Source: Candidatus Thorarchaeota archaeon AB_25
GTDB taxonomy: Archaea; Asgardarchaeota; Thorarchaeia; Thorarchaeales; Thorarchaeaceae
DNA length: 32,759 nt
NCBI GenBank assembly: GCA_001940705.1
Contig: MEHG01000012.1
Coordinates: 1 to 32,759, forward strand
Direction of reading: 5' to 3'
Both the position numbers and the translations under genes were made by a program. Numbering within the stretch: position 1 is the first letter of the stretch; the number at the start of each line of letters is the position of its first letter. The notes under the pieces were generated by a model. The model did not search any database and had not been told where the DNA came from. It saw nothing but the letters and a program-made list of their open reading frames with translations. Positions 8,969 through 16,547 of the stretch are shown here, one piece after another.

Positions 8969-9004
8969 CAAAAAGAAAAGAACAGGGATCTCTTAAGAGA
9001 CCCC
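8969..9004 (-). terminator. Terminator-like inverted repeat after the DUF35/thiolase operon
   Basis: A near-perfect 20-nt inverted repeat (core tctcttaagaga, perfect 12 nt) lies just past the DUF35 stop codon. On the minus strand it is followed by a pyrimidine-rich run, cttttcttttt. This fits termination of the operon before the gene at 8917. Confidence 0.5.
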
Positions 9005-9012
9005 AGTTAGAA

Positions 9013-9402
9013 TCATGCAGGTTTGAATGCCAAGTAAGTTTTGCCAGACTTCCCTTTTTCATAATCCAATGTGACAGGGATTCCAAGGTGTATCTCTTCA
9101 GGCTTGAGTGGATCAAACCCAAGAAGTCGAGCACTTACTCGAGTTCCTTCCGCAAGCTCAACAATTGCAATATAATAAGGTGCCTCCTCAGCAAACTCAT
9201 CTGGGGCTATGTGAATAACTGTGAAAGAAACAAGTTCTCCCTTGCCACTTACTTCAGTCCACTCCATGTTACTGCTTCCACAGCCATAACAGGTCCCTGA
9301 GGGTGGAGCAATAACATTTCCACAATCCACACATCGATAAGCTTTGAACATACCTTCTTCGATGTTCTTCAGATATTGTTCTATTGTCGGTTTCTCGCTC
9401 AT
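9013..9402 (-). CDS. DUF35 OB-fold/zinc-ribbon protein (acyl-CoA-associated)
   Basis: This 129-residue protein has the family's rubredoxin-like zinc knuckle, YRCVDCGNVIAPP...CYGCGS (residues ~18-41, two CxxC pairs). An OB-fold follows (GKGELVSFTVIHIAP, PYYIAIVELAEGTRVSARLLGF, GIPVTLDYE). In archaea this family bridges acetoacetyl-CoA thiolase and HMG-CoA synthase in a channelling complex, holding CoA thioester intermediates. Its start overlaps the end of the thiolase gene by 4 nt, which implies coupled translation and a shared complex. A strong Shine-Dalgarno-like gaggagg lies just upstream of the ATG, inside the thiolase coding end. No HMG-CoA synthase gene is adjacent here, so the partner could be the thiolase alone. 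Confidence 0.9.
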   Translation of the reverse strand: MSEKPTIEQYLKNIEEGMFKAYRCVDCGNVIAPPSGTCYGCGSSNMEWTEVSGKGELVSFTVIHIAPDEFAEEAPYYIAIVELAEGTRVSARLLGFDPLKPEEIHLGIPVTLDYEKGKSGKTYLAFKPA

Positions 9403-10571
9403 GCGTCACTCCTCCTCATTACAGTGACCACACAAGAGGCTCCTGTACCTCCAAAATTATGGACAACGGCAGTGTCGTGCTTAGCGACCTGATTTGGTCC
9501 TGCATCACCGATGAGTTCTCTATAAGCAACCACAGCTTGTTTTACTCCAGTTGCACCCACGGGATGACCAACTGCTTTCAGTCCACCCATCGGATTGATT
9601 GGTCGGTCACCGTCTAGTGCAGTCACACCATCACGGACAGCTTTTGCTGCTTCACCGGGTTTGAAGAAACCAATGTCCTCACTGGCGATGATTTCAGCAA
9701 TGGTGAAACAGTCATGGACAATAGCGAAATCCATGTCCTTTGCCTCAAGACCAGCCATCTTGTAGGCCTCTCTACTCGCGTCAACAGAGGCACTGAATGA
9801 TGTTAGGTCAGAACGGTCGCATAGATTCATTGATGCTGAAGCCTGACCGGTCCCAGCAATCTTCACTGGGAGATCTGTGTACTTCTTTGCCTTCTCATTA
9901 GATGTCACTACAAGTGCTGCCGCTCCATCCGATATTGGAGAGCAATCAAAGAGTTTCAATGGCCAAGCAATATAACGGGGAGTTAGCGCTTTTTCTAGTG
10001 TGATCTCTTTCTGGAACTGCGCCAAGGGATTTGTGGATGCATTCTTATGAGCTTTGACAGCAACCCTTCCTAAATCCTCCTCAGTTGTGCCGTATTTTTG
10101 CATGTGAGCGACCGCAGCAATTCCGAATACACCTGGGAACGTCAGACCAATACTAGATTCAAACTGGTCATCTGCAGCAGCAGCCAAAGCTTCTGTAGCA
10201 CCACTTGTTGACACGGAGGTCATCTTTTCAACACCTGCAACCAGAACCGTGTCGTATATTCCAGATTCAATCGCCATCACTGCCGCTCGTAGTGCGGTAG
10301 CACCAGAAGCGCACGCAGCTTCATGACGTGTTGCGGGCAGTCCTTTCATTCCAACAAAGTCAAGAAGGAGGGGGGCAGTGTGTCCTTGATGGACCAGCAT
10401 CTCAGGGATGAAGCTTCCAATGAAAGCTGCTTGGATGTCCTTCTTAGGGATACCAGCTTCTATTGTTGCTTTATCAACAGCCTCAGAAAACATCTCTCTG
10501 AGGGTCACACCCTCAAGAGCTCCGAATTTCGTTTGAGCTGCACTCACAATGTTCGTGTTTTTTAGTGGCAC
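9399..10571 (-). CDS. Thiolase family protein (acetyl-CoA C-acetyltransferase, archaeal type)
   Basis: This 390-residue protein is of normal length for thiolases and carries the three active-site blocks: nucleophile Cys87 in HEAACASGATALRAA, a His in HDCFTIAEI, and the C-terminal GGLKAVGHPVGATG. The second catalytic Cys region reads FGGTGASCVVTV. These fit the SCP2/archaeal thiolase subgroup, which condenses two acetyl-CoA (toward mevalonate) or cleaves 3-ketoacyl-CoA. The start is a GTG at 10571 supported by the Shine-Dalgarno-like gaggtgg 9 nt upstream. The gene overlaps the DUF35 gene. With an acyl-CoA dehydrogenase 0.5 kb away, either lipid breakdown or isoprenoid synthesis is possible; the sequence does not decide. 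Confidence 0.92.
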   Translation of the reverse strand: MPLKNTNIVSAAQTKFGALEGVTLREMFSEAVDKATIEAGIPKKDIQAAFIGSFIPEMLVHQGHTAPLLLDFVGMKGLPATRHEAACASGATALRAAVMAIESGIYDTVLVAGVEKMTSVSTSGATEALAAAADDQFESSIGLTFPGVFGIAAVAHMQKYGTTEEDLGRVAVKAHKNASTNPLAQFQKEITLEKALTPRYIAWPLKLFDCSPISDGAAALVVTSNEKAKKYTDLPVKIAGTGQASASMNLCDRSDLTSFSASVDASREAYKMAGLEAKDMDFAIVHDCFTIAEIIASEDIGFFKPGEAAKAVRDGVTALDGDRPINPMGGLKAVGHPVGATGVKQAVVAYRELIGDAGPNQVAKHDTAVVHNFGGTGASCVVTVMRRSDA

Positions 10572-10580
10572 TTAGCAATT

Positions 10581-10587
10581 CCACCTC
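10581..10587 (-). promoter_or_regulatory. Ribosome binding site deciding a GTG start (thiolase)
   Basis: The minus strand reads gaggtgg, 9 nt before the GTG codon of the thiolase gene. It supports the non-ATG start. Confidence 0.55.
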
Positions 10588-10665
10588 TATAGATTATGCC
10601 CCGCAACGGAAAAACAAGTACAAAAATGTAAGGGCCTAAGAGCTTTTCTTGGAAAAAACCAAAGT

Positions 10666-11067
10666 ATGAGTGGAGGTAGTTTCGTATTGATACTGCCATT
10701 CGTGTTAGGAATTATCACAGGTAAGCTTGTCAAGAGAAAGATTATCGTGATTGTATTTGGTCTGGTTATTGGAATAATTGTGGGCCTTTTTGCAGGATTT
10801 GAGCTTGTACCATTACTCTATCCGTTTATGGTTTTAGAATTCCCTTGGGTAGGTGTTCCCGAAGTCAGACGCGTCGGACTTGTTTTTGCAAGCCCAGATT
10901 TCGTACTGTTTGCTGAATCCATTCATTTCCTATCATTTTCACTGATCATGATGTCAGCCCTCATAGCAATTAGTATCATTGGAGCAATCATGGGGATCCA
11001 TCTAGGTGTTAGGTGGCGTGGTAGCGATGCAGACTCACCATGGGAGCCTATTGATGAAACTGGGTGA
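10666..11067 (+). CDS. Small membrane protein, unknown family
   Basis: This 133-residue protein has three predicted transmembrane segments: VLILPFVLGIITG, IIVIVFGLVIGIIVGLFAGF, and SLIMMSALIAISIIGAIMGIHLGV. Lys/Arg follow the first (KLVKRK). A loop with LEFPWVGVPEVRRV lies between the second and third, and the C-terminus is acidic (ADSPWEPIDETG). Gly-rich TM segments resemble small Gly-zipper proteins. No family is recognised. It is divergent from the thiolase gene (94 nt apart) and lies 51 nt upstream of the acyl-CoA dehydrogenase on the same strand, so it may be cotranscribed with it, although a TATA-like box precedes the latter. Confidence 0.6.
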   Translation: MSGGSFVLILPFVLGIITGKLVKRKIIVIVFGLVIGIIVGLFAGFELVPLLYPFMVLEFPWVGVPEVRRVGLVFASPDFVLFAESIHFLSFSLIMMSALIAISIIGAIMGIHLGVRWRGSDADSPWEPIDETG

Positions 11068-11078
11068 CTTTTCCCAAG

Positions 11079-11087
11079 ACATAAAAA
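11079..11087 (+). promoter_or_regulatory. TATA-like box of the acyl-CoA dehydrogenase gene
   Basis: The sequence acataaaaa is centred ~36 nt before the ATG at 11119, just after the stop of the preceding gene. Confidence 0.4.
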
Positions 11088-11118
11088 CCCGGTGCTGACA
11101 TCCAGATGATGATTTACA

Positions 11119-12321
11119 ATGGACTTCTCACTATCTGAAAAAGAGCAGAAGCTTTGGGAGCGCGCGAAAGAATTCACACATGAACATATCACTCCGCGTG
11201 CTCGCGAGCTTGAAAAGAAGAATGAGTTCCCGAAGGATGTGGTCCAGAAAGCCTATGAAGCAGGACTGATGAATCTTCACATCCCAACTGAGGCTGGAGG
11301 ACCAGGATTATCTTTGCTTGCGGAAACACTTGTTTCCGAGGCAACTGGATATGGATGCGCAGGTCTAGCAACTTCGATTATGTGTAACAACCTTGCATTT
11401 GCACCTCTCGTCATCGGAGCGACAACTGAGCAGTTGAAGACGTATATTGAACCATTGATCACAGGAAAGGATGCAAAGTTTGGGTCATTCTGTCTGACAG
11501 AAAGAAAAGCTGGTTCTGATGCGGCAGCAGTTGCTACAAAAGCAGTACGCGATGGTGACGAATATGTACTAAACGGTATGAAATGCTGGAGCACGAATGG
11601 TTCTGTAGCTTCACTCTTCACAGTATTTGCATCAACTCAACCAGAACTCAAACACAAGGGACTCTCAGTCTTCATGGTTCCAAAGGGAAAGGGTGTGAAA
11701 ATTGGACATATTGAGAACAAAGTGGGTCAACTCAACTCTATCCAATGCGAGGTATTCTTCGAGGATGTACGAATACCCACAGACTGTCTTGTAGGAAAAG
11801 AGGGTGATGGCTTCAAGATTGCAATGAAGACCCTTGACAAGACAAGAGCTGGCATCGCCTCTATTGCAACAGGTGTCGCACAACGTGCAGTGGATGAGGC
11901 GGCCAAGTTTGCAAATATACGACATCAGTTTGGGCAACCCATTGGTAAGTTCCAAGGAATTAGCTTCACACTTGCTGACATGGGTGCGAAGACAGCTGCA
12001 GCCAGATGGCAAACCCGCTATGCTGCTTGGCTTGCTGATCAGGATCTACCAAACTCCAAGGATTCAGCATTTGCAAAGTTTTTTGCATCGGATACAGCAA
12101 TGCAAAACGCTATTGATTGTGTCCAAATTATGGGTGGCTATGGTTACATAGAAGAGTACCCCGCAGAGAAACTGATGAGAGATGCAAAGCTTCTCCAGAT
12201 CTATGAAGGTACAAACCAGGTTCAGCGCCTTGTTGCTGGAAATGTGATCCTCAAGGAAAGTGTCAACCTAGACACAGGTTTCAGGTTCAAGTACGATGGA
12301 CGCGACGCTCCATTAATGTAA
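11119..12321 (+). CDS. Acyl-CoA dehydrogenase
   Basis: This 400-residue flavoprotein has the normal family length. It introduces a double bond between C2 and C3 of an acyl-CoA, passing electrons from FAD to an electron-transfer flavoprotein. Family blocks are all present: the N-terminal helical domain; FCLTERKAGSDAAAVATKA with the substrate/FAD-binding E-x-x-x-GSD; KCWSTNGSVASLFTVFA in the middle beta domain; RHQFGQPIGKFQ; QIMGGYGYIEEYPAEKLMRDAK; and the catalytic-base motif IYEGTNQVQR with Glu363. The ORF continues ~20 residues beyond the family core (RFKYDGRDAPLM). Substrate chain length is not evident from sequence. Neighbouring thiolase suggests shared acyl-CoA metabolism. A hairpin terminator follows. 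Confidence 0.93.
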   Translation: MDFSLSEKEQKLWERAKEFTHEHITPRARELEKKNEFPKDVVQKAYEAGLMNLHIPTEAGGPGLSLLAETLVSEATGYGCAGLATSIMCNNLAFAPLVIGATTEQLKTYIEPLITGKDAKFGSFCLTERKAGSDAAAVATKAVRDGDEYVLNGMKCWSTNGSVASLFTVFASTQPELKHKGLSVFMVPKGKGVKIGHIENKVGQLNSIQCEVFFEDVRIPTDCLVGKEGDGFKIAMKTLDKTRAGIASIATGVAQRAVDEAAKFANIRHQFGQPIGKFQGISFTLADMGAKTAAARWQTRYAAWLADQDLPNSKDSAFAKFFASDTAMQNAIDCVQIMGGYGYIEEYPAEKLMRDAKLLQIYEGTNQVQRLVAGNVILKESVNLDTGFRFKYDGRDAPLM

Positions 12322-12330
12322 AAATAATAT

Positions 12331-12353
12331 GACCGTGTAATTTTTGCACGGTC
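12331..12353 (+). terminator. Terminator-like hairpin after the acyl-CoA dehydrogenase gene
   Basis: A perfect 7-bp stem (gaccgtg/cacggtc) with a 9-nt T-rich loop begins 10 nt after the stop codon. It is followed by a pyrimidine-rich stretch (ttctcttcta). Confidence 0.55.
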
Positions 12354-12448
12354 TTCTCTTCTATTGTTGTTTCCATAGTAAGTCTATGAGTTACTTACTT
12401 AAGCGAGATTTACTCCGGCCATGTCATCACTGACTGGAGATTCAAATC

Positions 12449-13195
12449 TTGGTCGATAATGAAACGATACAGACAATCAAGAATCGCCGGGCTATAAGGG
12501 ATTACGACACATCCAGGGATGTGCCGGATGAATTTGTGTTCCAAGTGATTGAAGCTGGTGGATATGCACCCAGTGCAGAGAATCAGCAACCATGGCGAAT
12601 CATTGTTGTAAGAGATAAGAAACTGCAGGAATTTATTGGACAGAGAGCAGTGGATAGGACAATCGAGCTCTTTGGTCGTGTGACACCAAGAGAGGAATTA
12701 GAACGGAGATTGAGCTACATAAAATCAAAGGCGAGCCTAGAACGAACTATTGACATCTTGATTTCAGGAGAACGCTTTGAATACATCAAAGGAAACCCCG
12801 AAACTAATGGTGCACCAGTGCTTCTTGTACTCGTTGTTGACCAGACTCATATTGGAAATTCACAGGCTACACTTCGGGGTACAGGAGGGGTCTATGGTTG
12901 GTCATCACCCAGGCATGCTGTCATCGCTGGATCGATGATGATGGAGAATATGACCCTCGCAGCTGCATCTCTCGGTCTAGGAAGTTGTATCTCATCAGTC
13001 CAGCTGGACCACTTCGATGACGTAGGAGCCATTTCAGAGAGATTGAATATTCCATATCCTCATTGGATGCCAATCCTATGTTTGACTCTTGGATATGCCT
13101 TGTATGAGAGAACACTAGGACCACCACGACAGCAACCTGAGGAGATATCTTTCCTGAACAAATGGGGTGAACCATTCAAGGGGGGGAAGAAATGA
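12449..13195 (+). CDS. Nitroreductase-family FMN protein
   Basis: This 248-residue protein has the FMN-binding landmarks of the nitroreductase family: KNRRAIRDYDTSRDVP at residues ~11-26, the APSAENQQPWRIIVV block at ~36-50, a later HAVIAGSMMMENMTLAAASLGLGSCISS helix and GYA near the end. The family catalyses NAD(P)H-dependent two-electron reductions of quinones, nitro groups, flavins or related substrates; the substrate here is not evident. The start is a TTG with a ggaga motif upstream; an in-frame stop at 12431 rules out a longer form apart from a CTG. The stop overlaps the ATG of the next gene (atga), so the two are translationally coupled and may work on the same substrate. Confidence 0.88.
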   Translation: MVDNETIQTIKNRRAIRDYDTSRDVPDEFVFQVIEAGGYAPSAENQQPWRIIVVRDKKLQEFIGQRAVDRTIELFGRVTPREELERRLSYIKSKASLERTIDILISGERFEYIKGNPETNGAPVLLVLVVDQTHIGNSQATLRGTGGVYGWSSPRHAVIAGSMMMENMTLAAASLGLGSCISSVQLDHFDDVGAISERLNIPYPHWMPILCLTLGYALYERTLGPPRQQPEEISFLNKWGEPFKGGKK

Positions 13196-13740
13196 GCGAG
13201 TTAGAAACACTCCGAACAGGTTTTGTTGCTCTTCTTGATGGACTTTGGTGGGGACTCAGAGAAAATACTGGTCCACTATCCATGTACGAGGGATATGCTC
13301 GTGGATTCAAACAGATGGGACTCGAAATCGCCGAAAAATCCGGAGGCAAAGGAGCTCTAGCTGCTGCTGAGATTGCCGGTCAACTCTTCAGTGCTATTGG
13401 CCTAGATGTTGCTGTAGAAGAAAAGACAATCATTGTAAAGAAATGTCCAGTTTGGAACAGAATTCTCGAACGAGGTCTTGAGTATGCATTCCACGTAGAA
13501 GAGATTTGCTGGATGCCAATGCTTGAGGGTATTGGAGAAAAGATAGGTGCGAAACCAGAAATGGAATCTGTACTCCGGCTCGCACACATTCAGGGTGCTA
13601 AATTTCATAGAAAAAAGAGTAAGGCAAAAAGAGCACTAGACAAAGGTCAGATAACAAAAGAAGAGTATGATAAGGAAATAGTTATGCTGGATAATAGCAT
13701 ACAGAATGTACCAACACTTGGTCGTTACCGATTCAAGTAG
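13192..13740 (+). CDS. Putative V4R/ATC-hydrolase-like small-molecule-binding protein
   Basis: This 182-residue protein has an N-terminal helical part (MYEGYARGFKQMGLEIAEKSGG), then a mixed domain with two spaced Cys motifs, TIIVKKCPVWNRILE and EEICWMPMLEGIGEKIGA, and HIQGAKFHRKK where these families often end with a Gly...Cys. The pattern looks like the V4R and L-2-amino-thiazoline-4-carboxylate hydrolase-like superfamily, which bind small ligands through conserved Cys/Glu. The last family Cys is not present. The C-terminal 45 residues are a charged helix (KKSKAKRALDKGQITKEEYDKEI) resembling the short 'SHOCT'-type helix. It overlaps the nitroreductase gene by 4 nt and precedes the acyltransferase-type synthase by 28 nt, so the three genes probably form one operon. 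Confidence 0.55.
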   Translation: MSELETLRTGFVALLDGLWWGLRENTGPLSMYEGYARGFKQMGLEIAEKSGGKGALAAAEIAGQLFSAIGLDVAVEEKTIIVKKCPVWNRILERGLEYAFHVEEICWMPMLEGIGEKIGAKPEMESVLRLAHIQGAKFHRKKSKAKRALDKGQITKEEYDKEIVMLDNSIQNVPTLGRYRFK

Positions 13741-13768
13741 GTGAATCCAGACAGGCGGGCAAGAATAA

Positions 13769-15034
13769 ATGGAAAACCTAGAGAAAGCAGGACTTGCCGT
13801 CAACTATAACAAGATTCCTGGAACCAAACCGAAATCACTTCCAAAGCGAGTCCATATCTGGGATGAAACCCTTCGAGATGGGGAGCAGACACCCGGGGTC
13901 GCACTCACCATCGACGAGAAGATAGAGATTGCTAAGAAACTCGATGAGGTTGGCACAGCGATTGTCGCAGTTGGATTTCCAGCAGTCAGTGAGGAAGAGA
14001 AGAAAGCAGTGGCGGCTATTGCAAAAGAAGGCCTCAGCAAAGCAACAGTTGCAGCACCAGCACGAGCAGTAATCCCAGACATGGAGGCTTGTGTTGAGGC
14101 GGATGTGCAGGAAGTTCCTATTTTCATCGCTACATCTGACTTCAGACTAAAGTATCAGCTCAGAATGACTCGAGAGGAGATGCTTGAACGACTAACGGAA
14201 TGCATTGAGTTCGGTAAGGAACATGGTCTCATTGTCGACTATATCGCAGAGGATGCCACTCGTAGTGACATGGATTTCCTTTGTGAAGCCTATAGGACAG
14301 CTATTGATGCTGGAGCAGACAAGATCTGCATAGCAGATACCGTTGGATTCGTGCGACCGGAGGTCATGAAACACATCACTAGGGAAATCAGGGAAAATCT
14401 TTGGACCAAGTCGAAGTACAAGGTTCCCATGGCTGCGCATTGTCATGATGATTTCGGACTAGCGACAGCAAACACATTGGCAGCTATCGAGGAAGGAGTG
14501 ACGTATCCTCATGTGTGTGTCAATGCCTATGGAGAACGAGCAGGAAACGCAGCCTTTGAAGAGGTCGTCATGGCTCTTGAGGAACTCTATGGCATAGACA
14601 CAGGTATTGAGACTGAGAAACTCTACGGTCTGTCAAAGTTAGTAGAGCGTCACTTTGTTGTGCCTCTGCCACTCCACAAGGCAATCAGCGGTGATAATGC
14701 ATTCACACACTCAAGTGGCATTCACTCCCATGGCCAGCTCACTCACTCAATGACCTATGAGCCAATCAGTCCAACTCTTGTTGGAAGACGACGCGAGTTT
14801 CATCTGGGAAAATTTGTGGGTAGACATTTTGTAGAGTACCTCTTAAAGATGGGAGGTGTAAAAGCCACACCTGAACAGGCTCGCGAGATAACAGATCGTG
14901 TTAAACGCACTCATGAGGAGCGAAAGAAGAGTCAGTCCAAGGTCGCCTTTGACAAGATTAAGGGTGAACTGAAGGACCTCATGACTGGGGTCTCTGAACG
15001 TGAGTTCTGGGCGATTGTGTTCGATGTGGTATAA
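13769..15034 (+). CDS. Homocitrate/2-isopropylmalate synthase-family enzyme (DRE-TIM metallolyase)
   Basis: The enzyme condenses acetyl-CoA with a 2-oxoacid through a TIM barrel with a divalent metal. Signature blocks: HIWDETLRDGEQTPGVALT (residues ~29-47, metal Asp and catalytic Arg), EDATRSDMDFLCEAYRTAIDAGADKICIADTVGF, AAHCHDDFGLATANTL (His metal ligands, ~222), and NAYGERAGNAAFEEVVMAL, then FTHSSGIHSHG at ~311-321 in the C-terminal subdomain. At 421 residues it lacks the ~120-residue LeuA dimerisation/allosteric domain of leucine-pathway enzymes. That fits homocitrate synthase/AksA-like or Re-citrate synthase-like members better than feedback-regulated isopropylmalate synthase. Exact oxoacid substrate (2-oxoglutarate, 2-oxoisovalerate, pyruvate, oxaloacetate) cannot be fixed by eye. 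It is the last gene of the apparent operon and converges with the next gene, 4 nt apart. Confidence 0.88.
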   Translation: MENLEKAGLAVNYNKIPGTKPKSLPKRVHIWDETLRDGEQTPGVALTIDEKIEIAKKLDEVGTAIVAVGFPAVSEEEKKAVAAIAKEGLSKATVAAPARAVIPDMEACVEADVQEVPIFIATSDFRLKYQLRMTREEMLERLTECIEFGKEHGLIVDYIAEDATRSDMDFLCEAYRTAIDAGADKICIADTVGFVRPEVMKHITREIRENLWTKSKYKVPMAAHCHDDFGLATANTLAAIEEGVTYPHVCVNAYGERAGNAAFEEVVMALEELYGIDTGIETEKLYGLSKLVERHFVVPLPLHKAISGDNAFTHSSGIHSHGQLTHSMTYEPISPTLVGRRREFHLGKFVGRHFVEYLLKMGGVKATPEQAREITDRVKRTHEERKKSQSKVAFDKIKGELKDLMTGVSEREFWAIVFDVV

Positions 15035-15038
15035 TTAC

Positions 15039-15725
15039 TCAGGCTAATGATTTGCTTAGGCTTCTTCGCATTAGCACTCCCACATCCATAGCGATTATTC
15101 CGATGAGAAACACAAACCCAAATCCGATTAACACCCAGAGTTCTTGTGGACCTGTGACTGGGTCTAGACCTGTGAGCCAATGATTGGTCAATAAGCGATA
15201 CGCAACCTCCACAATTAGAAAGATAGTGGAGATGACCAGCGAGATTTTGATGCCGTTCCGGAATATTCTCGTGGTCTTAGTTGCTTGTTTCGTAAAGTCA
15301 GTGAGACTGGCTTCTACAACTACAGATTCCACTTTCACAAAACGGCCTTCCTTAATCTGCTCTTTCACGAAATGATCTAATTTGGTCAAATCAATCTTGG
15401 TGTGATCAGCCTCGATGAACGTACCTCTGATGAATTTGAACGATGCTCCACCACTGAATATTGCCAGAACAAGTATCACTGCTATGAAGATTACAACCTG
15501 CCAGAAAGCAAATGCTGCGAGGATGATAGCCACAAAGATGAACATGACTATCATCTCTATGATGCCGCCTGAGGATTCGACACCTCCTTCAAAAATGAAA
15601 CCCAATTGCTTCATCACATTGATGCTGAGCCAGGTCTGATAGAAGCTCTCATCAGAGAGTTCAAGGTTCCTTTCAATAGACTCCTTTACATCATCTCGTT
15701 TTCCACCATACACCGAGATGACCAT
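15039..15725 (-). CDS. Polytopic membrane protein, unknown family
   Basis: The ORF track begins at a TTG (15755), but the ATG at 15725 is preceded by gggagg at good spacing, so I use it (about 228 residues). An N-terminal soluble segment (~60 residues; MVISVYGGKRDDVKESIER) is followed by two adjacent TM helices (IIEMIVMFIFVAIILAAFAFW, VVIFIAVILVLAIFSGG). Next comes a ~70-residue soluble segment with strand-like pieces, and then two C-terminal TM helices (GIKISLVISTIFLIVEVAY, LWVLIGFGFVFLIGIIAMDVGVLM), ending RRSLSKSLA. Both soluble parts are probably on the cytoplasmic side. No family is recognised. It is divergent from the carbonic anhydrase-like gene, with a 28-nt inverted repeat between them. 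Confidence 0.6.
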   Translation of the reverse strand: MVISVYGGKRDDVKESIERNLELSDESFYQTWLSINVMKQLGFIFEGGVESSGGIIEMIVMFIFVAIILAAFAFWQVVIFIAVILVLAIFSGGASFKFIRGTFIEADHTKIDLTKLDHFVKEQIKEGRFVKVESVVVEASLTDFTKQATKTTRIFRNGIKISLVISTIFLIVEVAYRLLTNHWLTGLDPVTGPQELWVLIGFGFVFLIGIIAMDVGVLMRRSLSKSLA

Positions 15726-15815
15726 TGTGGGTTCCTCCCTATTCATATAATACAATCTCCCAAGGCCGAATGGTCTCCATTGAATCCAGTTTGATATAAC
15801 AGTTCCTTACATTAG

Positions 15816-15843
15816 TTCCTGAAACCAATTTCCTTTTCAGGAA
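15816..15843. repeat. Perfect 9-bp inverted repeat in a divergent promoter region
   Basis: ttcctgaaa ... tttcaggaa with a 10-nt spacer lies between the divergently transcribed membrane-protein and carbonic anhydrase-like genes. It may be an operator or a hairpin. Confidence 0.5.
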
Positions 15844-15889
15844 GATTAACCAACTCCCATGTTGACATTCTAACGAAGATGTGAACATA

Positions 15890-16423
15890 ATGACAATATA
15901 TGCGCTTGGAGAGAAGAGACCGGAGATAGCACCATCAGCATATGTTCACCCTCAGGCATCAGTCACAGGTGATGTCAAGATTGGAGAACGTGTTTTTGTT
16001 GCACCCATGGCTTCCATCCGTGGAGACTGTGGAAGAATCGAGATAGGTGATGAAACAAATGTTCAAGACGGAGCTGTCATCCATTCACACGCCAGCTTCG
16101 AGACTAGAATCGGACGACGTGTGAATATTGGCCACAATGCCACAATCCACGCCGAGTCTGTTGAAGATAATGCAGCAATTGGGATGGGTGCAGTCCTTAT
16201 GCTTGGTAGCAAAGTGGCAGAGGGCGTGATGATTGCAAATTCAGCACTCCTTCACAACAAGACCAAGACAGAGCCGTACAAGATCTATGCAGGTGTTCCA
16301 GCCAAGTATATGCGAGACCTCGATCCAAGAGGTGAGGCCAGGAAGGCCATAGATGACTATCTAGATGACTATGTTGCTCTTGCTAAGTCATACAGGCAAG
16401 ACTTCCGAGAGGTTGACGACTAG
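15890..16423 (+). CDS. Gamma-carbonic anhydrase-family hexapeptide-repeat protein
   Basis: This left-handed beta-helix protein of ~177 residues shows hexapeptide turns throughout (VTGDVKIGERVFVAP, IEIGDETNVQDGAVIHSHA, RRVNIGHNATIHA, AAIGMGAVLMLGSKV). The three zinc-ligand His positions of the gamma-class enzyme are present: VIH (H68 in the longer ORF) and H85/H90 in GHNATIH, with the correct +5 spacing. A C-terminal helix (EARKAIDDYLDDYVALAKSYRQ) is usual for the family. The family either hydrates CO2 or has related acyl/metabolite functions; activity depends on further residues not judged here. Start: GTG at 15881 or ATG at 15890 (chosen). Divergent from the upstream membrane-protein gene. 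Confidence 0.85.
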   Translation: MTIYALGEKRPEIAPSAYVHPQASVTGDVKIGERVFVAPMASIRGDCGRIEIGDETNVQDGAVIHSHASFETRIGRRVNIGHNATIHAESVEDNAAIGMGAVLMLGSKVAEGVMIANSALLHNKTKTEPYKIYAGVPAKYMRDLDPRGEARKAIDDYLDDYVALAKSYRQDFREVDD

Positions 16424-16484
16424 GTTAGTCATTTTTGCGACATTTGCCATTCTCAATCAGGCGATAGTTCTGTCACCAAAGATA

Positions 16485-16517
16485 CACACTATACTTTTAG
16501 CGATAGATGCGCTATCG
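16485..16517 (+). promoter_or_regulatory. TATA-like box with adjacent palindrome (candidate operator)
   Basis: A TATA-like element (ctatactttta, ~16487-16498) is followed directly by the palindrome cgatag-atgcg-ctatcg at 16501-16517. It lies before the expected transcription start of the zinc-ribbon gene (ATG 16548). A repressor bound there would block initiation. Confidence 0.45.
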
Positions 16518-16547
16518 TCAGTTCATTGATGAGATGAGGATGCGTCT

